DNA of 64,000 bases from Perilla frutescens. Taxonomy: Eukaryota > Streptophyta > Magnoliopsida > Lamiales > Lamiaceae. Positions 24,013 to 35,306 of the stretch are shown here, piece by piece. Numbering within the stretch: position 1 is the first letter of the stretch; every line of letters begins with the position of its first letter. The notes under the pieces were generated by a model. The model was not told the origin of the DNA, searched no databases, and saw nothing but the letters and a program-made list of their open reading frames with translations. Made by a program: the position numbers and the translations under genes. The stretch spans positions 22,142,001 through 22,206,000 of the forward strand of contig BRKX01000011.1 in assembly GCA_026008535.1 (NCBI GenBank), written 5' to 3'.

Positions 24013-27000
24013 GGGCTTGCTGGTAATTTTGAAAATAGTGGGACTATATTTCTTTCACTTTTTTCTTCTTGGTTCTTGAACAGAGCAACTCTGCTCCTAC
24101 ATGTTAAGGCTATAATAGTCATTTTATTCGGGATTTTCTCATGTGTATATATTCAATGTTTGTAATAATGTTTTTTCTATTTGTTTTACCTTTTTTAAAT
24201 ATATTCAAATATTGAATTCGTATCATGCACATAAATTGTTAGAGTGAGTCACAGTAGAGAACTTGAGATCTTTGCTGTAAAGTTGCTACGGTTTATGTGA
24301 TTTTCTTAGTTATCTTTTTTGATGCTGACAAAAGAAATTGAATGGGCAACACTAAATGGGTGTGACGTCTCCTTCGTGATAGGACAAAATTGCATTGCTA
24401 GTTATTATTGTTTTTTCAATTGAAAATCTCTATAGATCAAATGAGTTTGTGTATGGTCATCGTGTTTTGTGATTGCACAACCACAAAAATACACAAAAAT
24501 TAATAGCAAAAATGCCTAATCCCACTACACATAACAAATAGAATTACGAAAAAAAAATATTACGCGAGATTGTCTTATGAGTTAAAATTTATAAGATTGG
24601 TCAAGATTCATATTAAAATTATTTATTTAATGACACACATTAAATTTTATTAGTATTTGATTATATTTGGATCCAAATTTTTATCCATCTTATAAATTTT
24701 GACACCCGTATTGCAGTTTCAAACAAGACCCCTATAAATTATTAACGATAGAAATTGTTTTCAGTAATTTGTAGGACTGAAATAAAGTCATAAAGGTGGT
24801 CGATTGAGTTAAATAACTCAATATTTGATTGAGTTAAGAATTGATTATTGTTGTAGGTTATAGACTATGTTATAATGATGGGTTTGAATTGGGGAAATCG
24901 TCTATGAATCTTGAATCATCACAAAGCATGAGGCTTTTGACTTTGTTGCTAAAATTTTGGAACAAATAATATGGAAAATAAATATATATTTTTGGGGCAT
25001 TCAACAATTGAAAAGCAGTATCCCACTATTAATGGTGGAGGTGCATGTCTTTGCATGAAAATGCTACTATATGATCCTTTTCTACCTTGGCTTTGTCGTT
25101 TTGACTGAGTTATTATGATTTATGAGAGCTTTTTGCTTGTCTTTTTACACTTCAATTCATATTTTAATTTTAATTTTTAACTCCTATATATATATATATA
25201 TATATATTATCATTATTTATCTTTAAAGACAAACCAAATAATAATTATTTTTATCGTGCTATATTTATAAAATAAAAGGGAATGATCTTATTTTTTTTAA
25301 TTAAAAGACATAGGCCACGTGACACTTGACATCAAACATAAAACAAAATAAAAAACAAAAGTGTAAACCTTGACACTTGCTATCCTCAAACATAAGGTGA
25401 TTGAATATGGTGTGTTAATTTGGGAGGCGTACAAAAATGGCCGGTTAAGTAGGTCATAGCAAAGGAAAATTAATTATTGGTTGTCAAAATTTGGGAAGTC
25501 ATTTTTCAACCAATTTGATAAATAGAGAAAAAAAAAAGAAAGTGGAAAATGAGAGTGAAAATGACACAAGATTCACCCCTATTTAATATAGTTCATCCAA
25601 AGGCATGCCACGTCATCTTGATAAGTCTACCCACTAATGTTGGGAAAATTCGAGAGGTTTTAGTGGACAGTATCCACAATCATCCTTTTTACACATGTTC
25701 TCGAGTCATGCAAAAAAAAAAAAATAGAAATTATTATTATATGCATGGTATAAGAAAATTGTTGTTACGTGTAAGAAGAGTTATAGTTTACGTTGCCTAC
25801 ACCTTATTTGAACTGTCGATTTTACGTTGCCCCTCGAATCTACCTCTTTTTTATGCGATTGGAAAGGAGGGGTTGGGAAAATTTTCACACTAGCTAGCTC
25901 ATGGGATTATATTTTTATTTTTATTTTTCTCATGGGATTATATTATGCACTTCTACTTTGAATTTTTAATGGGTAGAAACCATTAATTTAGTTGTGAATC
26001 CAGTTTTGTAAGATTTAATTAGCAACTTATTTTTATGTTGATGTCATCGTAAATAAATATCAACATCGACACATGTTGTAATTGTAAATCTAATGAAATT
26101 TAGTTAAAAGATATGAAGTTGACGTCTTTAACATTTTTTGGGAGTTAATAAATTAATAAAAAAAATTCACATATATACATGTTTATATTATGATGTAAAA
26201 AATTAGTAAATTTTGTTCATTTATTAATTATTATAAGCGCGTGACACTGAATTTGGTACCGTTGCCATTATATGATAATGAATTGCCATAGTTATTAGAA
26301 CAAAATACAAAATGAAATTTAAATATAAGACTGCTTGTAAAGAAATTGCGCGCAAAATAACGCGGTTTTATAATGGGTAATCTAAACAGAACCCTTATTT
26401 TACTCCCTATAGTCCTTAATTAAAAATGTTATGAGATATCCTATTTTGCACTTATAACCCTACTCATTTAAAAAAAAAATATGGATCTCATATTTTTTTA
26501 TCAATACAACACCACATGCCCCCCGCCCCTCCCCAACTTTTTACGAAAAAATAAGATGCAAATCAAAGTTCATTGGCCTTTTTTTTCTAATTAAAATAAA
26601 TATAATCGATTACAACATGGTATTATGAATTCGTTGCAGATGTCATTTTAGCTATAACTTTGACAAGTTTAATTCACGCAACCATGAGTCCAGGACTATG
26701 GTAATTAAGATGATGGAGTTTCTCGTGTCACCATTACCACTCATTAATTTAATAGTTCCTCAATAAAAACTATATACCAAGAAACTAAATTATGAAAACA
26801 AATTATTTTTCGTTCATCTTATTCAATCATAAAAAAGAGTAATAGATTTAGTCGAACACATAGTTTTTCGCCTTTTTGGTGGATGCAAACCATGTGGACA
26901 GCCTCCGGCGAGTAAAACTAAAGTGGAGTTGATATTCGTTCCATTTGGTTAAGGGAGCTAGAAACTGTACAGTGAAGCTAAGGTTGGAGACGCCAAATCA

Positions 27001-27500
27001 CCATTTGCTGTCAATTTCATCTCCAACGGGAGCAGCATCTCCGGCGCTATTTTAGAAAATTGGAGACTCTCTCCTCGAGCGGCAAATTATTTCCTTTTTT
27101 TTAATGTTATATTTTGTTTATTATTTTATTTTGTATTTTTTGTATGTTATTTGTATTGTATTTTAAATAATGTGTTGTAATTAATATTAAAATTTGTTAT
27201 ATATGATAAATTTAATTAAATACAAATGTTGATACATAAAATTAAATTAGATAAAAATTAGATCAACAATAAAAAATACTAAAATAAATAAAATTACACC
27301 AACAATAAAACTACATAAAAATACTAAAATAGATAAAAGTATATTGATGAGTGGTGTTTTTGCACAACAATTTGATGTTAAAATTAAGTGAATTGAAGAG
27401 TTGTGCACGTGCTTTAACCCAAATTGCACTTTTAACCTCCCGATTTGGAAGTTTTGTTTGTTGTTTGAGTTTCACAGAAAATGTAGAATTAATCGATGCA
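24013..27500. other. Intergenic, AT-rich
   Basis: It starts with the HIPP 3' UTR (AATAAT-type signals near 24170). A (TA)n run lies at 25188-25208. No exons or bounded mobile elements were recognised; the open frames (for example 25549-25893) match no family and have no splice or start context. Confidence 0.5.
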
Positions 27501-27589
27501 TTTTTTAGTGATCCAATGCCATGAGAAGATAGAGAATTGAATGAGAAACGTGCTGCAAGTTGAATCGCCTCAATCGTATAAGAAACGAG

Positions 27590-28770
27590 AGAGAACGGAG
27601 TAAAATCGTGAAAGGTGTCGGTGCAGAACCGAAGGCGCGAGTTGCAGCGTGATTTTGGGCACGACCGGTCTGCTCGACACAAAGATATGTTTTTCTTCGA
27701 TCGGAGCGCGACCGAACCCGTGTTGCGCCCCCAGCCCAGATTTTCAGATCTGCACCTCTCTTTCTTCTTATTCTTGATTTCTCTCTCCATTTTTTATATA
27801 ACACAACACAACACAACCCTCCATCCCCTCCAAATCTCTCCCAACACTTCTTCACTCTCCCATTTTCACATCTCACCCATCAAATTCCTCACCCTAGCTA
27901 GGAGTTCCACCTAGCTAGCATGAATAAAGAGCTAGAGCTTCAAGATGGAGCAAAGAGGAGACAAGCGGAGACAAGGGTGGAGTCGAGACCCAACTTCCGG
28001 ATTGTACTAAGTTCAATTTTCTTGTTTTTACCTTTGATTTTTTTTGAGATAATTTATCCTTGCATTTGTGTTGATGTTAGGTTAGATTATCTTGTATTTT
28101 GGGATTAAGACTATTTTGGTATTTATGCATTTCTTTTTTTTATTGATTGTTTATGGCCTTATTTTATTTCTTGTGCTTATGTTTTGTTTGTGTTGATTAA
28201 TTGATCACTAATTGACACGATTTTATCTATTAATTCAAAAATCGAGAGATGAGTCTCAATAGACGAACCCTAGGCACGAGACACCTATGTCGATAAATTC
28301 GAGAGAATTGAGGCTTAGTGTGAGGGCTAGAATCTTTGGAGCTTTTGGTAAGTACATGTGTAGAATTCGATCGAAAATGACGAACCTAGTGTGTACCCTA
28401 CAACTTAAGTATCTCGAAGAGAACTTAGGATGCATTAGAGATTGCCCTAGTGAAATTTAGCACCACAAATAGACATTTAATAGGATCATTAGTGCTAAGT
28501 ACCCGAAGAATTCAATCCCGAAAGTATCTCTACCTTCTTGTCTCCTTCTCCATTTATTTTTCCCGTTTATTTATTACTTTCCTTAATTTAGATTGTTAAT
28601 TATCTTTGCATTTTCTTAGCGTCTAGATAACGATTGAGGTCCGATGTTGTAGTATACACAATTAGGTCTAATTAGTCTCTGTGGATACGATACTCTTGCT
28701 CGCCATATTTACTATAATTGCACCGTACACTTGCGGTATAATTTTAGTCGAATAAAAAGTCGATCATACA
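27590..28770 (+). mobile_element. Non-coding retroelement-like module (unclassified), plus orientation
   Basis: The order of parts is: a GC-rich segment (about 27610-27730), a TATA-like TTTTTATATAAC (near 27792), a CT-rich leader, a short 'gagcttcaagatgga'/'cttccggattgtactaag' block, AT-rich text, and a long tail containing 'aaaaatcgagagatgag', 'cgagagaattgaggctta' and 'ctctgtggatacgatactc' followed by 'tacacttgcggtataatttt'. The tail phrases resemble ones I have seen in non-coding parts of plant LTR retrotransposons. A matching order occurs on the opposite strand at 31650-32960. No LTR pair, primer site or protein was found, so the class is uncertain. Confidence 0.4.
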
Positions 28771-29384
28771 TGAAATAAAAACATCATGTTTGTTTTATAA
28801 TATTTTAATGAGTCGTATTTTTATTTTATATTAATTCAAATATATTTATTTAAAAAAATATTTTCATAATTATTTATGAATATTCGAATTTAAATATAAA
28901 TATCCATTAAATGAAATTTCATAAATCATATATATGTTATCAATTATAAAATAATAATTGTAAATGAAATTAAAGGAATATTCTGGAATATTCCTTTTGG
29001 TGTAGAATTATAGTACAAACTGTTGGAGATGAAATTGAGAATCTGCTCAATTTTAATGATAGTGATGTTGTATTATAGTGCAGATCGTTGGAGGTGGCCT
29101 TATAAGAATGTTGGGGACTGTGTGGTGCTTTATTGAAAGAAAATAAGAGATACAGAAAATGTAAAAACAATGGATTGTAAGGATAAAATATGATATTTAA
29201 TAATATTTTTATTTATGGACTATAAAGATACAGATGAGACTGTATTTAGAATTACACTTCGATTATTTATTGAGCTTATACCTTTAATTGGGCTTATTAG
29301 GTTGAGATGTACAACTCCTTTTGGGCTTTATTGTGCAAAACGAATATGCTCATTTATTCTTTTCATTCGTATTTCTTCTAGCCA
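28771..29384. other. Intergenic, AT-rich
   Basis: Nothing firm. Two related stretches ('actgttggagatgaaattgag' near 29019 is cut by AT-rich text and partly echoed at 29085 as 'atcgttggaggtgg') hint at an old MITE without clear ends. Confidence 0.4.
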
Positions 29385-29393
29385 GGTCACGTT

Positions 29394-29749
29394 CACTTGA
29401 GATCCTCTAGTCCCAATTTATATGTGTCAACCGTGTGCCACACTTTAAAATTATTAATTTTTCATTTATTTTTTTCTTCAATTTTAATTTCATTTGATTT
29501 AGTATAATTTTACATTATTATTTAGGGTTTATTCCACCCAATTAGGATTTATAATTGATTTTTGGGGTTGATTATTCCAAACTTAGGGTATATAATTTTT
29601 TAAAATTTTAATTTTTTTACAATAAATATTAATTATGATTAATTATGATAAAACAAATTTTATTTTTATAAAAAATATTATTAATAATATATAATTTGAA
29701 TGGTGGCACACGGTTGACACACACAAATGGGACTAGAGGATCTCTACTC
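29394..29749. mobile_element. Mutator-like MITE candidate
   Basis: A 356-bp element with inverted arms of about 50 bp: left CACTTGAGATCCTCTAGTCC and right (reverse complement) GAGTAGAGATCCTCTAGTCC, continuing into 'tgtgtcaaccgtgtgccac' on both sides. The flanks are GGTCACGTT (29385-29393) and GGTCACGTC (29750-29758), a 9-bp target duplication with one mismatch. The interior is AT-rich and non-coding. The 9-bp duplication favours Mutator-like origin. Confidence 0.7.
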
Positions 29750-29759
29750 GGTCACGTCA

Positions 29760-30540
29760 CACACGCACATAAGTAAATACAAAGAGAAAAGCTGAATTTA
29801 TTAATTGAACTAAATTTACCAACGCGCATTGCAAGATTAAATATGATGTGATATTATTTAATATTTAGTCAATATTTCTCTCTTGATTTACGAAACTAAT
29901 TTATAACCTATCATTAACACTTTTGCACGTCCGTTAAGTGTTTATATTAATATATTATATTCGATATTTAAAAAAGAAAGGTCATTTAATATTTTACATT
30001 AAAATATCAATGATATATGATTTTAAAAATTAATTATTCAAGACTTAAAATTATTAATTATTAAAATTAATCAGTTAATGAATGTAAAAGATTTCAGTCA
30101 ATTATTGTAAAAAAATTATAAAATATTTTATAACCAAATTCGGAATTGGTAATACGATATTATGCTTTAATTCAATTCAATTCAAAAAGTAGCATATTAT
30201 TTAAATTTATGTTATCCATCTATATTTTGTTATTATTTATTTTATATGATATAGTGATTGTATACAAATTAATATATATTTCACACATCCATTTCTAAAT
30301 TTATTTGAAAAAATCACAGTTATATAAGTAATTTGTGTCTAGGAGTTGTAAAATTGATGCATAAATGAATTTAATTGTGAATTGATTATATTAAAATTGA
30401 AATACATAATTATATTTATTATTTAGCTAGAACTTGTAATTTGTAAGACACAACCCACAACCATTCACATTAGTACACATGCAGTCATTCACTACAGCTT
30501 ATAGCCCAACAAGTAAAAATACATTCCTTCAGAGAAGGTA
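29760..30540. other. Intergenic, very AT-rich
   Basis: No exon, inverted repeat or bounded element was recognised. Confidence 0.45.
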
Positions 30541-31331
30541 TTCCATGCAACACCCCCTATTTCCCCCTATTTCAGGTGCTATTTCAGACGGCGCGTGGGG
30601 CCCACGCGCCCGTCTTTTTTTTTTCTTTTTTATTTTTCTGTCGGGTTTTCCCATTTTTTTTGGCAATTTTTTGTACTTGTTTTTGTCTTTTTTTAGCAAT
30701 TTTATTTGTTCCACAAAAATATATACCTAAAAAAATATTAGTGAACCCTAAAATTAAAATAAATTGATTTAATTTGTTTGAAATGAGTATTAAATAGAAT
30801 TAAGAAACCCTAAAAAATACAAAATAAACTCCTAAAAACACCCTAAAAAACCCTAAAAAACACAAAATAAACCCCTAGAAATACCCCCAAAAAATTCTAA
30901 TAAACACAAAATAAACCCCTAAAAACACCCCTAAAAAACTCTAAAAAACACAAAATATACCCTAAAAAAACCCCCCAAAAAAACTAAAAAAAACCCCCTA
31001 AAAAACCATGAACCCTAAAAAACATGAACCCTTTAAAAAATCATGAACACTAATAAAACTCTAAACGACTAAACTCTAAAGATTAATTCAAATGGAAAAA
31101 ATCACAATTTGAACTAAATAAACAAGTATAAAATAACTAGCAGACTCCTTACTTTTAATGATACAGATGATACTTTTCGAATTTTTGATGATACTTTTTA
31201 GTGAGACTGTTGATACTCATTTAACCGTCTTTTTCTACTTTTTTACGGGTTGACCCGCGTTGACTGGGTCAAAGCGCGGGTTTGACCCGACCCGTCTGAA
31301 ATAGTACTATTTACATCCGTTGCATGGAAGT
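30541..31331. mobile_element. Inverted-repeat element with a CCCTAAA-like low-complexity interior
   Basis: The left end has TTCCATGCAAC followed by 'gctatttcagacgg' (to 30591). The right end reads 'ccgtctgaaatagtactatt' and then GTTGCATGGAA (31290-31331), so the outer 11 bp and an inner block are inverted repeats. The interior holds a long run of variants of 'ccctaaaaaacacaaaataaa' (30800-31030). No target duplication was resolved and there is no coding sequence, so it is probably a non-autonomous DNA transposon. Confidence 0.55.
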
Positions 31332-31649
31332 GTTTGTCAAATCTTATTCATTTGTCATCTACTAATTTTGTAACGAGATCTTATTAGAACTTTAATCTCA
31401 ATTCCTTGCTCGAACCATGGGGGATTGAGGATGTGGAGAATGAGGAGACATCATCATCATCATCATCCTTTTATTATTGACGATTATTGACTAACTTAAG
31501 CTTAACCTAAGATCCATCATCATCTTCTTCTTTTTCTCCCCGAAGAATTTTTTGATCCTCCATAGAGCCACATATGGTCGCAACATCCATATTCGCAAAG
31601 CAAACTTGAACCACACCACCCCGACTCGTGGCAATGGAACGACGTGCTA

Positions 31650-32960
31650 GGTGAAATGTTCATGTTCGGTATTTATTTTCACCTAAATTGCAAGAATACA
31701 ATGGAGCTTCTAGTATAGAAGTGAACAAGGTCGTATCCATATGGACTTAATTACTAAACTACTAATTATCCAAAATAATCTACTAAGTTATCTAGACTAC
31801 CAATCATGGTTGAATTTAATTACTAAATAAATGAAAATACTGAAACAATAAATGTCACCACAGAAATAAAGACAAATAAATTAAATGATGAATAAAAGAC
31901 GTATTCTGAGATTGAGTAATCATTAACTAATTCATTCATTTAATCATTTCATTCATATGCCTATGTCGGGACTTAAATTATGCTAAAGCAGACACAATTA
32001 TACTTTAAACTTCCTCTCGAAGAGCCTAAAGCGTGTGGATCACACAACTAGTATTAACGTCTCCGTTCAATACTTAACGTGCAACTCCTAATGGCTCATA
32101 GGGTCTTCTATTGGTCTCTCAATTAACCTCAACCCTCTCGAGCGATATTGATTAATCAGTTACTTATTCTAGATCACGTATTAAAACTCTCATCTCGATT
32201 TATGAATTAACACATCAAATTATACTATTTAGTGATCAGGTAAATAATACAGATAAGCACAAGTCATAGGCATAAAAACTTAATAGATTAAATAAATTTC
32301 ATAGTTAAATCATAAACAACCCTATAATACTAAGGTTTTAGTTCTCGATGATAAAATAAATAATTAAAATAATCCACAAAGTAAACAATGACATGAAAAG
32401 ATTAAAGTAAATAAAATTCGGAAGTCTAATTCTATCTCTAATCTTGACAAATCTTGAATTCTTTGATCTCGTTCCTCGTGTCATCTTTTCTCTGTTGTCT
32501 TTCTCTGGTGACAACTTTAGGTTATGATGAATTGTATGTAGTTTTCACACAAAAACCTTATTTATACTTAATAAAATAAAGCTCAAAACCAAAACATAAT
32601 TGGACTGCCCCAGACGACTCGCGACCTAGTCACTCATGGTTCGGGTCGCGGCTCCACGTGGCATGACGTGGCAGAGTACCCGCGACTGTGCTTGCGGGTT
32701 TTCTTCACTGGACCCCTTCCTCTGTCGCGAGAGGAAAGTCGTCTGACCCTTTGCCGACCCGCGACCTCACTCATGGCTCGGGCTTGCGGCTCCTCTTCCG
32801 CGATGTTTTCATCCCGTTTTCGACTCAATTTCTTCAATGCATGACCCCAGAACATTATTTCGGTCTTGTCTCTATAGCTTTTTCCACGTGTATCAAAATG
32901 AAAATGAAATTGCTCATTCTTTTTCTCTCCATGCTTCTTTTCTCGCTTCTCCAAGTTATT
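31650..32960 (-). mobile_element. Non-coding retroelement-like module (unclassified), minus orientation
   Basis: Read on the minus strand it repeats the layout seen at 27590-28770: a GC-rich segment (32820-32610), a TATA-like TATAAATAAGG (near 32562), a leader with 'gaattcaagatttgtc' and 'gacttccgaattt', AT-rich text, then 'aaatcgagatgagagt', 'gaggttaattgagag', 'cgagaggaagtttaaagt' and finally 'atggatacgaccttgttc' with 'ttgcaatttaggtgaaaa'. No LTR pair, primer site or protein was found. It and the plus-strand module may be two insertions of one family in opposite directions. Confidence 0.4.
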
Positions 32961-32997
32961 GATCATCGAATTTTAATTTCTGAATTGACTTAATATT

Positions 32998-34040
32998 GTG
33001 GTCAATGTGGATATCTTACGAGAAATTTGGTTTTTGTCAAAAAGAACTCTGGTATATTCAAAGCAATTAATCTGCTATATATTAGTGGATATATCACTAA
33101 AACAGTGGAGCTCAAAGACATATTTCATTAAAGAAGCTCGGAAATCAAAACAACTCTACTTTATTTATTCCCCACCCACTTTACATCGACTATGAAGAGA
33201 TCGAAACCTAATGACCAAAAGTATTTTGCTCATCTATAATCCATTTTCCTATATATGTCACAATTTATGATTCAGCAGAAGCAAAAACAATTCAATTCAA
33301 TAGTAGATTGTTACAATATATATATATATATATATATATAGCTGTTTGTTATTCTGGAGAATTAGGTAGAGGCTTGTATCGATCAAAAATCAACAAGTAA
33401 CTTGTTATTCAGCGGAATAAATTAAAGGGAGTCCTTATACCTGAGTTTAAAAGGATCAGATGATCTGCTTCATAACAAAATTAAACAAGAGAAATCAGTG
33501 AGCAGCATACATTTAAAAAACACAAAAGTAATTCTATCACCATACTACTGAAGCATTGAGATGCTATGAAACTGCATATATGCATGCTTCATCTGATCGA
33601 ATCCATTTCATCGTCAGAGCTGCTTCTGCTTCATACCAAACAACAGTCAGCAATTCTACATTTCATGAGTTAAAAGTCATCAACACTAGTTTACTTTTGC
33701 CTGGACAACAAGGAATAGGATGCTCCGTACGCAATTGTTCAAGAGTAGCTAAATAATCCACGTTGCTCCAGATGAGGATAAACTTTGCCTTCATCTCATT
33801 CACCATTAATATAATGTTCAACATCATCAAATTGGTGTCGGTGAAGATGGTAATGGGGCCCAAATAATTCATCCCTGCAACTCTTCATAATTATTTTTTT
33901 AGAGCTTCTATATACATGTATTTCTTCATCCATGTACAGTTAATTAATTTATTTTCTATCGCTTGGGCCAGGCCATTTATCAGGCCCGTCCACTTTTAAA
34001 TTTTTTTGGATATGACATGACAAATTGAAGAGGCGGTCTC
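32998..34040. other. Intergenic; contains an (AT)n run
   Basis: No exon recognised. An (AT)n microsatellite lies at 33315-33340. Confidence 0.45.
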
Positions 34041-34529
34041 ACTCTCAGAGCATCCTCAATGGTGTACTTAAAATTAAGTACATAGCTCCGCCGCGTAGCG
34101 CCACGTCAAAAGTTATATATGTACCAACTTTTTTAAATACTTACTCACCCACAATCATTTAGGTACATACATTAATCTTGAGGATCCCATCATTATATCA
34201 TTCATATTTTCTTAATTCATCTTTAATTTTAATACATGTTTTATTATATACTTTCATTTATAAATATTTTTATATAATTAAACCATCCTTAATAAATTTT
34301 ATGTTTTATTTGTATTTTTAAAATTTATATATATATATAATTTAATTTGTAAAAATAATATTTTAATATTTATTCAAATTTTAAATATTAACTTAATTTA
34401 TAAACAAATTAATAATCAAGTCATCAAATAAAACAAATATATTTTTATTGGTACGGGAAAGATGAGTTCAACGATGAAAAGAAAAAAGACAAAAACTTTG
34501 AGAAAAAATAAATAAATTAAAATCATTTT

Positions 34530-34858
34530 AAGTTATAGACGCATGTTTAGGACCTAAGGACTATAAATTTGATCTATAGACGCAGGTTTAGGACCTAAGG
34601 ACTACAAAATTCTAATAAATTAATTAAAATTATTTTAAGTTATAGATGCGTGTTTAGGACCTAAGGACTATAAATTTGAACTATAGATGCACGTTTAGGA
34701 CCTAAGGACTGTATATTTGATCTATAGATGCAGATTTAGGACCTAAGGACTATAAATTTGAACTATAGATGCAGGTTTAGGACCTAAGGACTATATATTT
34801 GATCTATAGATGCAGATTTAGGACCTAAGGACTATATATTTGATCTATAGATGCAGGT
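34530..34858. repeat. Minisatellite, about 41-bp unit, seven to eight copies
   Basis: Each unit contains 'tttaggacctaaggacta', then 'taaatttgaactatagatg' or 'tatatttgatctatagatg', then 'cag'. Copies start near 34550, 34592, 34657, 34697, 34738, 34779 and 34820; most intervals are 41 bp, with one 65-bp spacing caused by a repeated flank ('aattaaaattattttaagt'). Units alternate between two variant types. Confidence 0.9.
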
Positions 34859-34860
34859 TG

Positions 34861-34861
<1 letters not shown>

Positions 34862-34922
<61 letters not shown>
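34862..34922. repeat. (TTA)n microsatellite
   Basis: About 20 uninterrupted TTA repeats directly follow the 41-bp minisatellite. Confidence 0.97.
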
Positions 34923-34924
<2 letters not shown>

Positions 34925-35259
34925 GGGGTTTTGTTAAATGTATATGTGATAATTCATACTTTGTAATTATTATTTGTGTATTTTGTACATTTATTAAATT
35001 AAGTTGAATCCGAATTTATCTTCAATTTATTTTAGATTTCATTTATAATTAAAATAAAAAAATTAATGATTTTTTTCCTATTTGATAAGAATTTAAAACC
35101 TACATAAATTAAATTAGTAGATAAAAAAAATGAAAGAATTGTATTTTTTAATGAAGAAGAATAGAAATGAAATTTCACATAAAATAAAAAGGAATTAAAG
35201 TTTAACAAAAAAATTAAAAAAAGAAAAGAAAAAGGAATTAAAGTTTGGCCAAAAAAAAT

Positions 35260-35264
<5 letters not shown>

Positions 35265-35303
<39 letters not shown>
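35265..35303. repeat. (TA)n microsatellite at the solo LTR insertion point
   Basis: A TA dinucleotide run ends at the LTR start (35304) and resumes at 38129, so the LTR inserted into this microsatellite. Confidence 0.95.

Positions 35304-35306
<3 letters not shown>

Noticed and set aside
25549..25893. 114-codon open frame as a gene
   Set aside because: No recognisable motif, low-complexity Lys/Asn/Tyr segments and no promoter or splice context.
30800..31030. CCCTAAA-like runs suggesting an interstitial telomere repeat
   Set aside because: The units are irregular ('ccctaaaaaacacaaaataaa' variants) with no clean CCCTAAA array; it reads as low-complexity filler inside an inverted-repeat element.
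32634..32966. 110-codon basic open frame as a gene
   Set aside because: It overlaps the GC-rich zone of the retroelement-like module and has no domain; probably chance.
34530..34858. CRISPR-like array
   Set aside because: The repeats are contiguous 41-bp minisatellite units without unique spacers, and the window is a plant genome.
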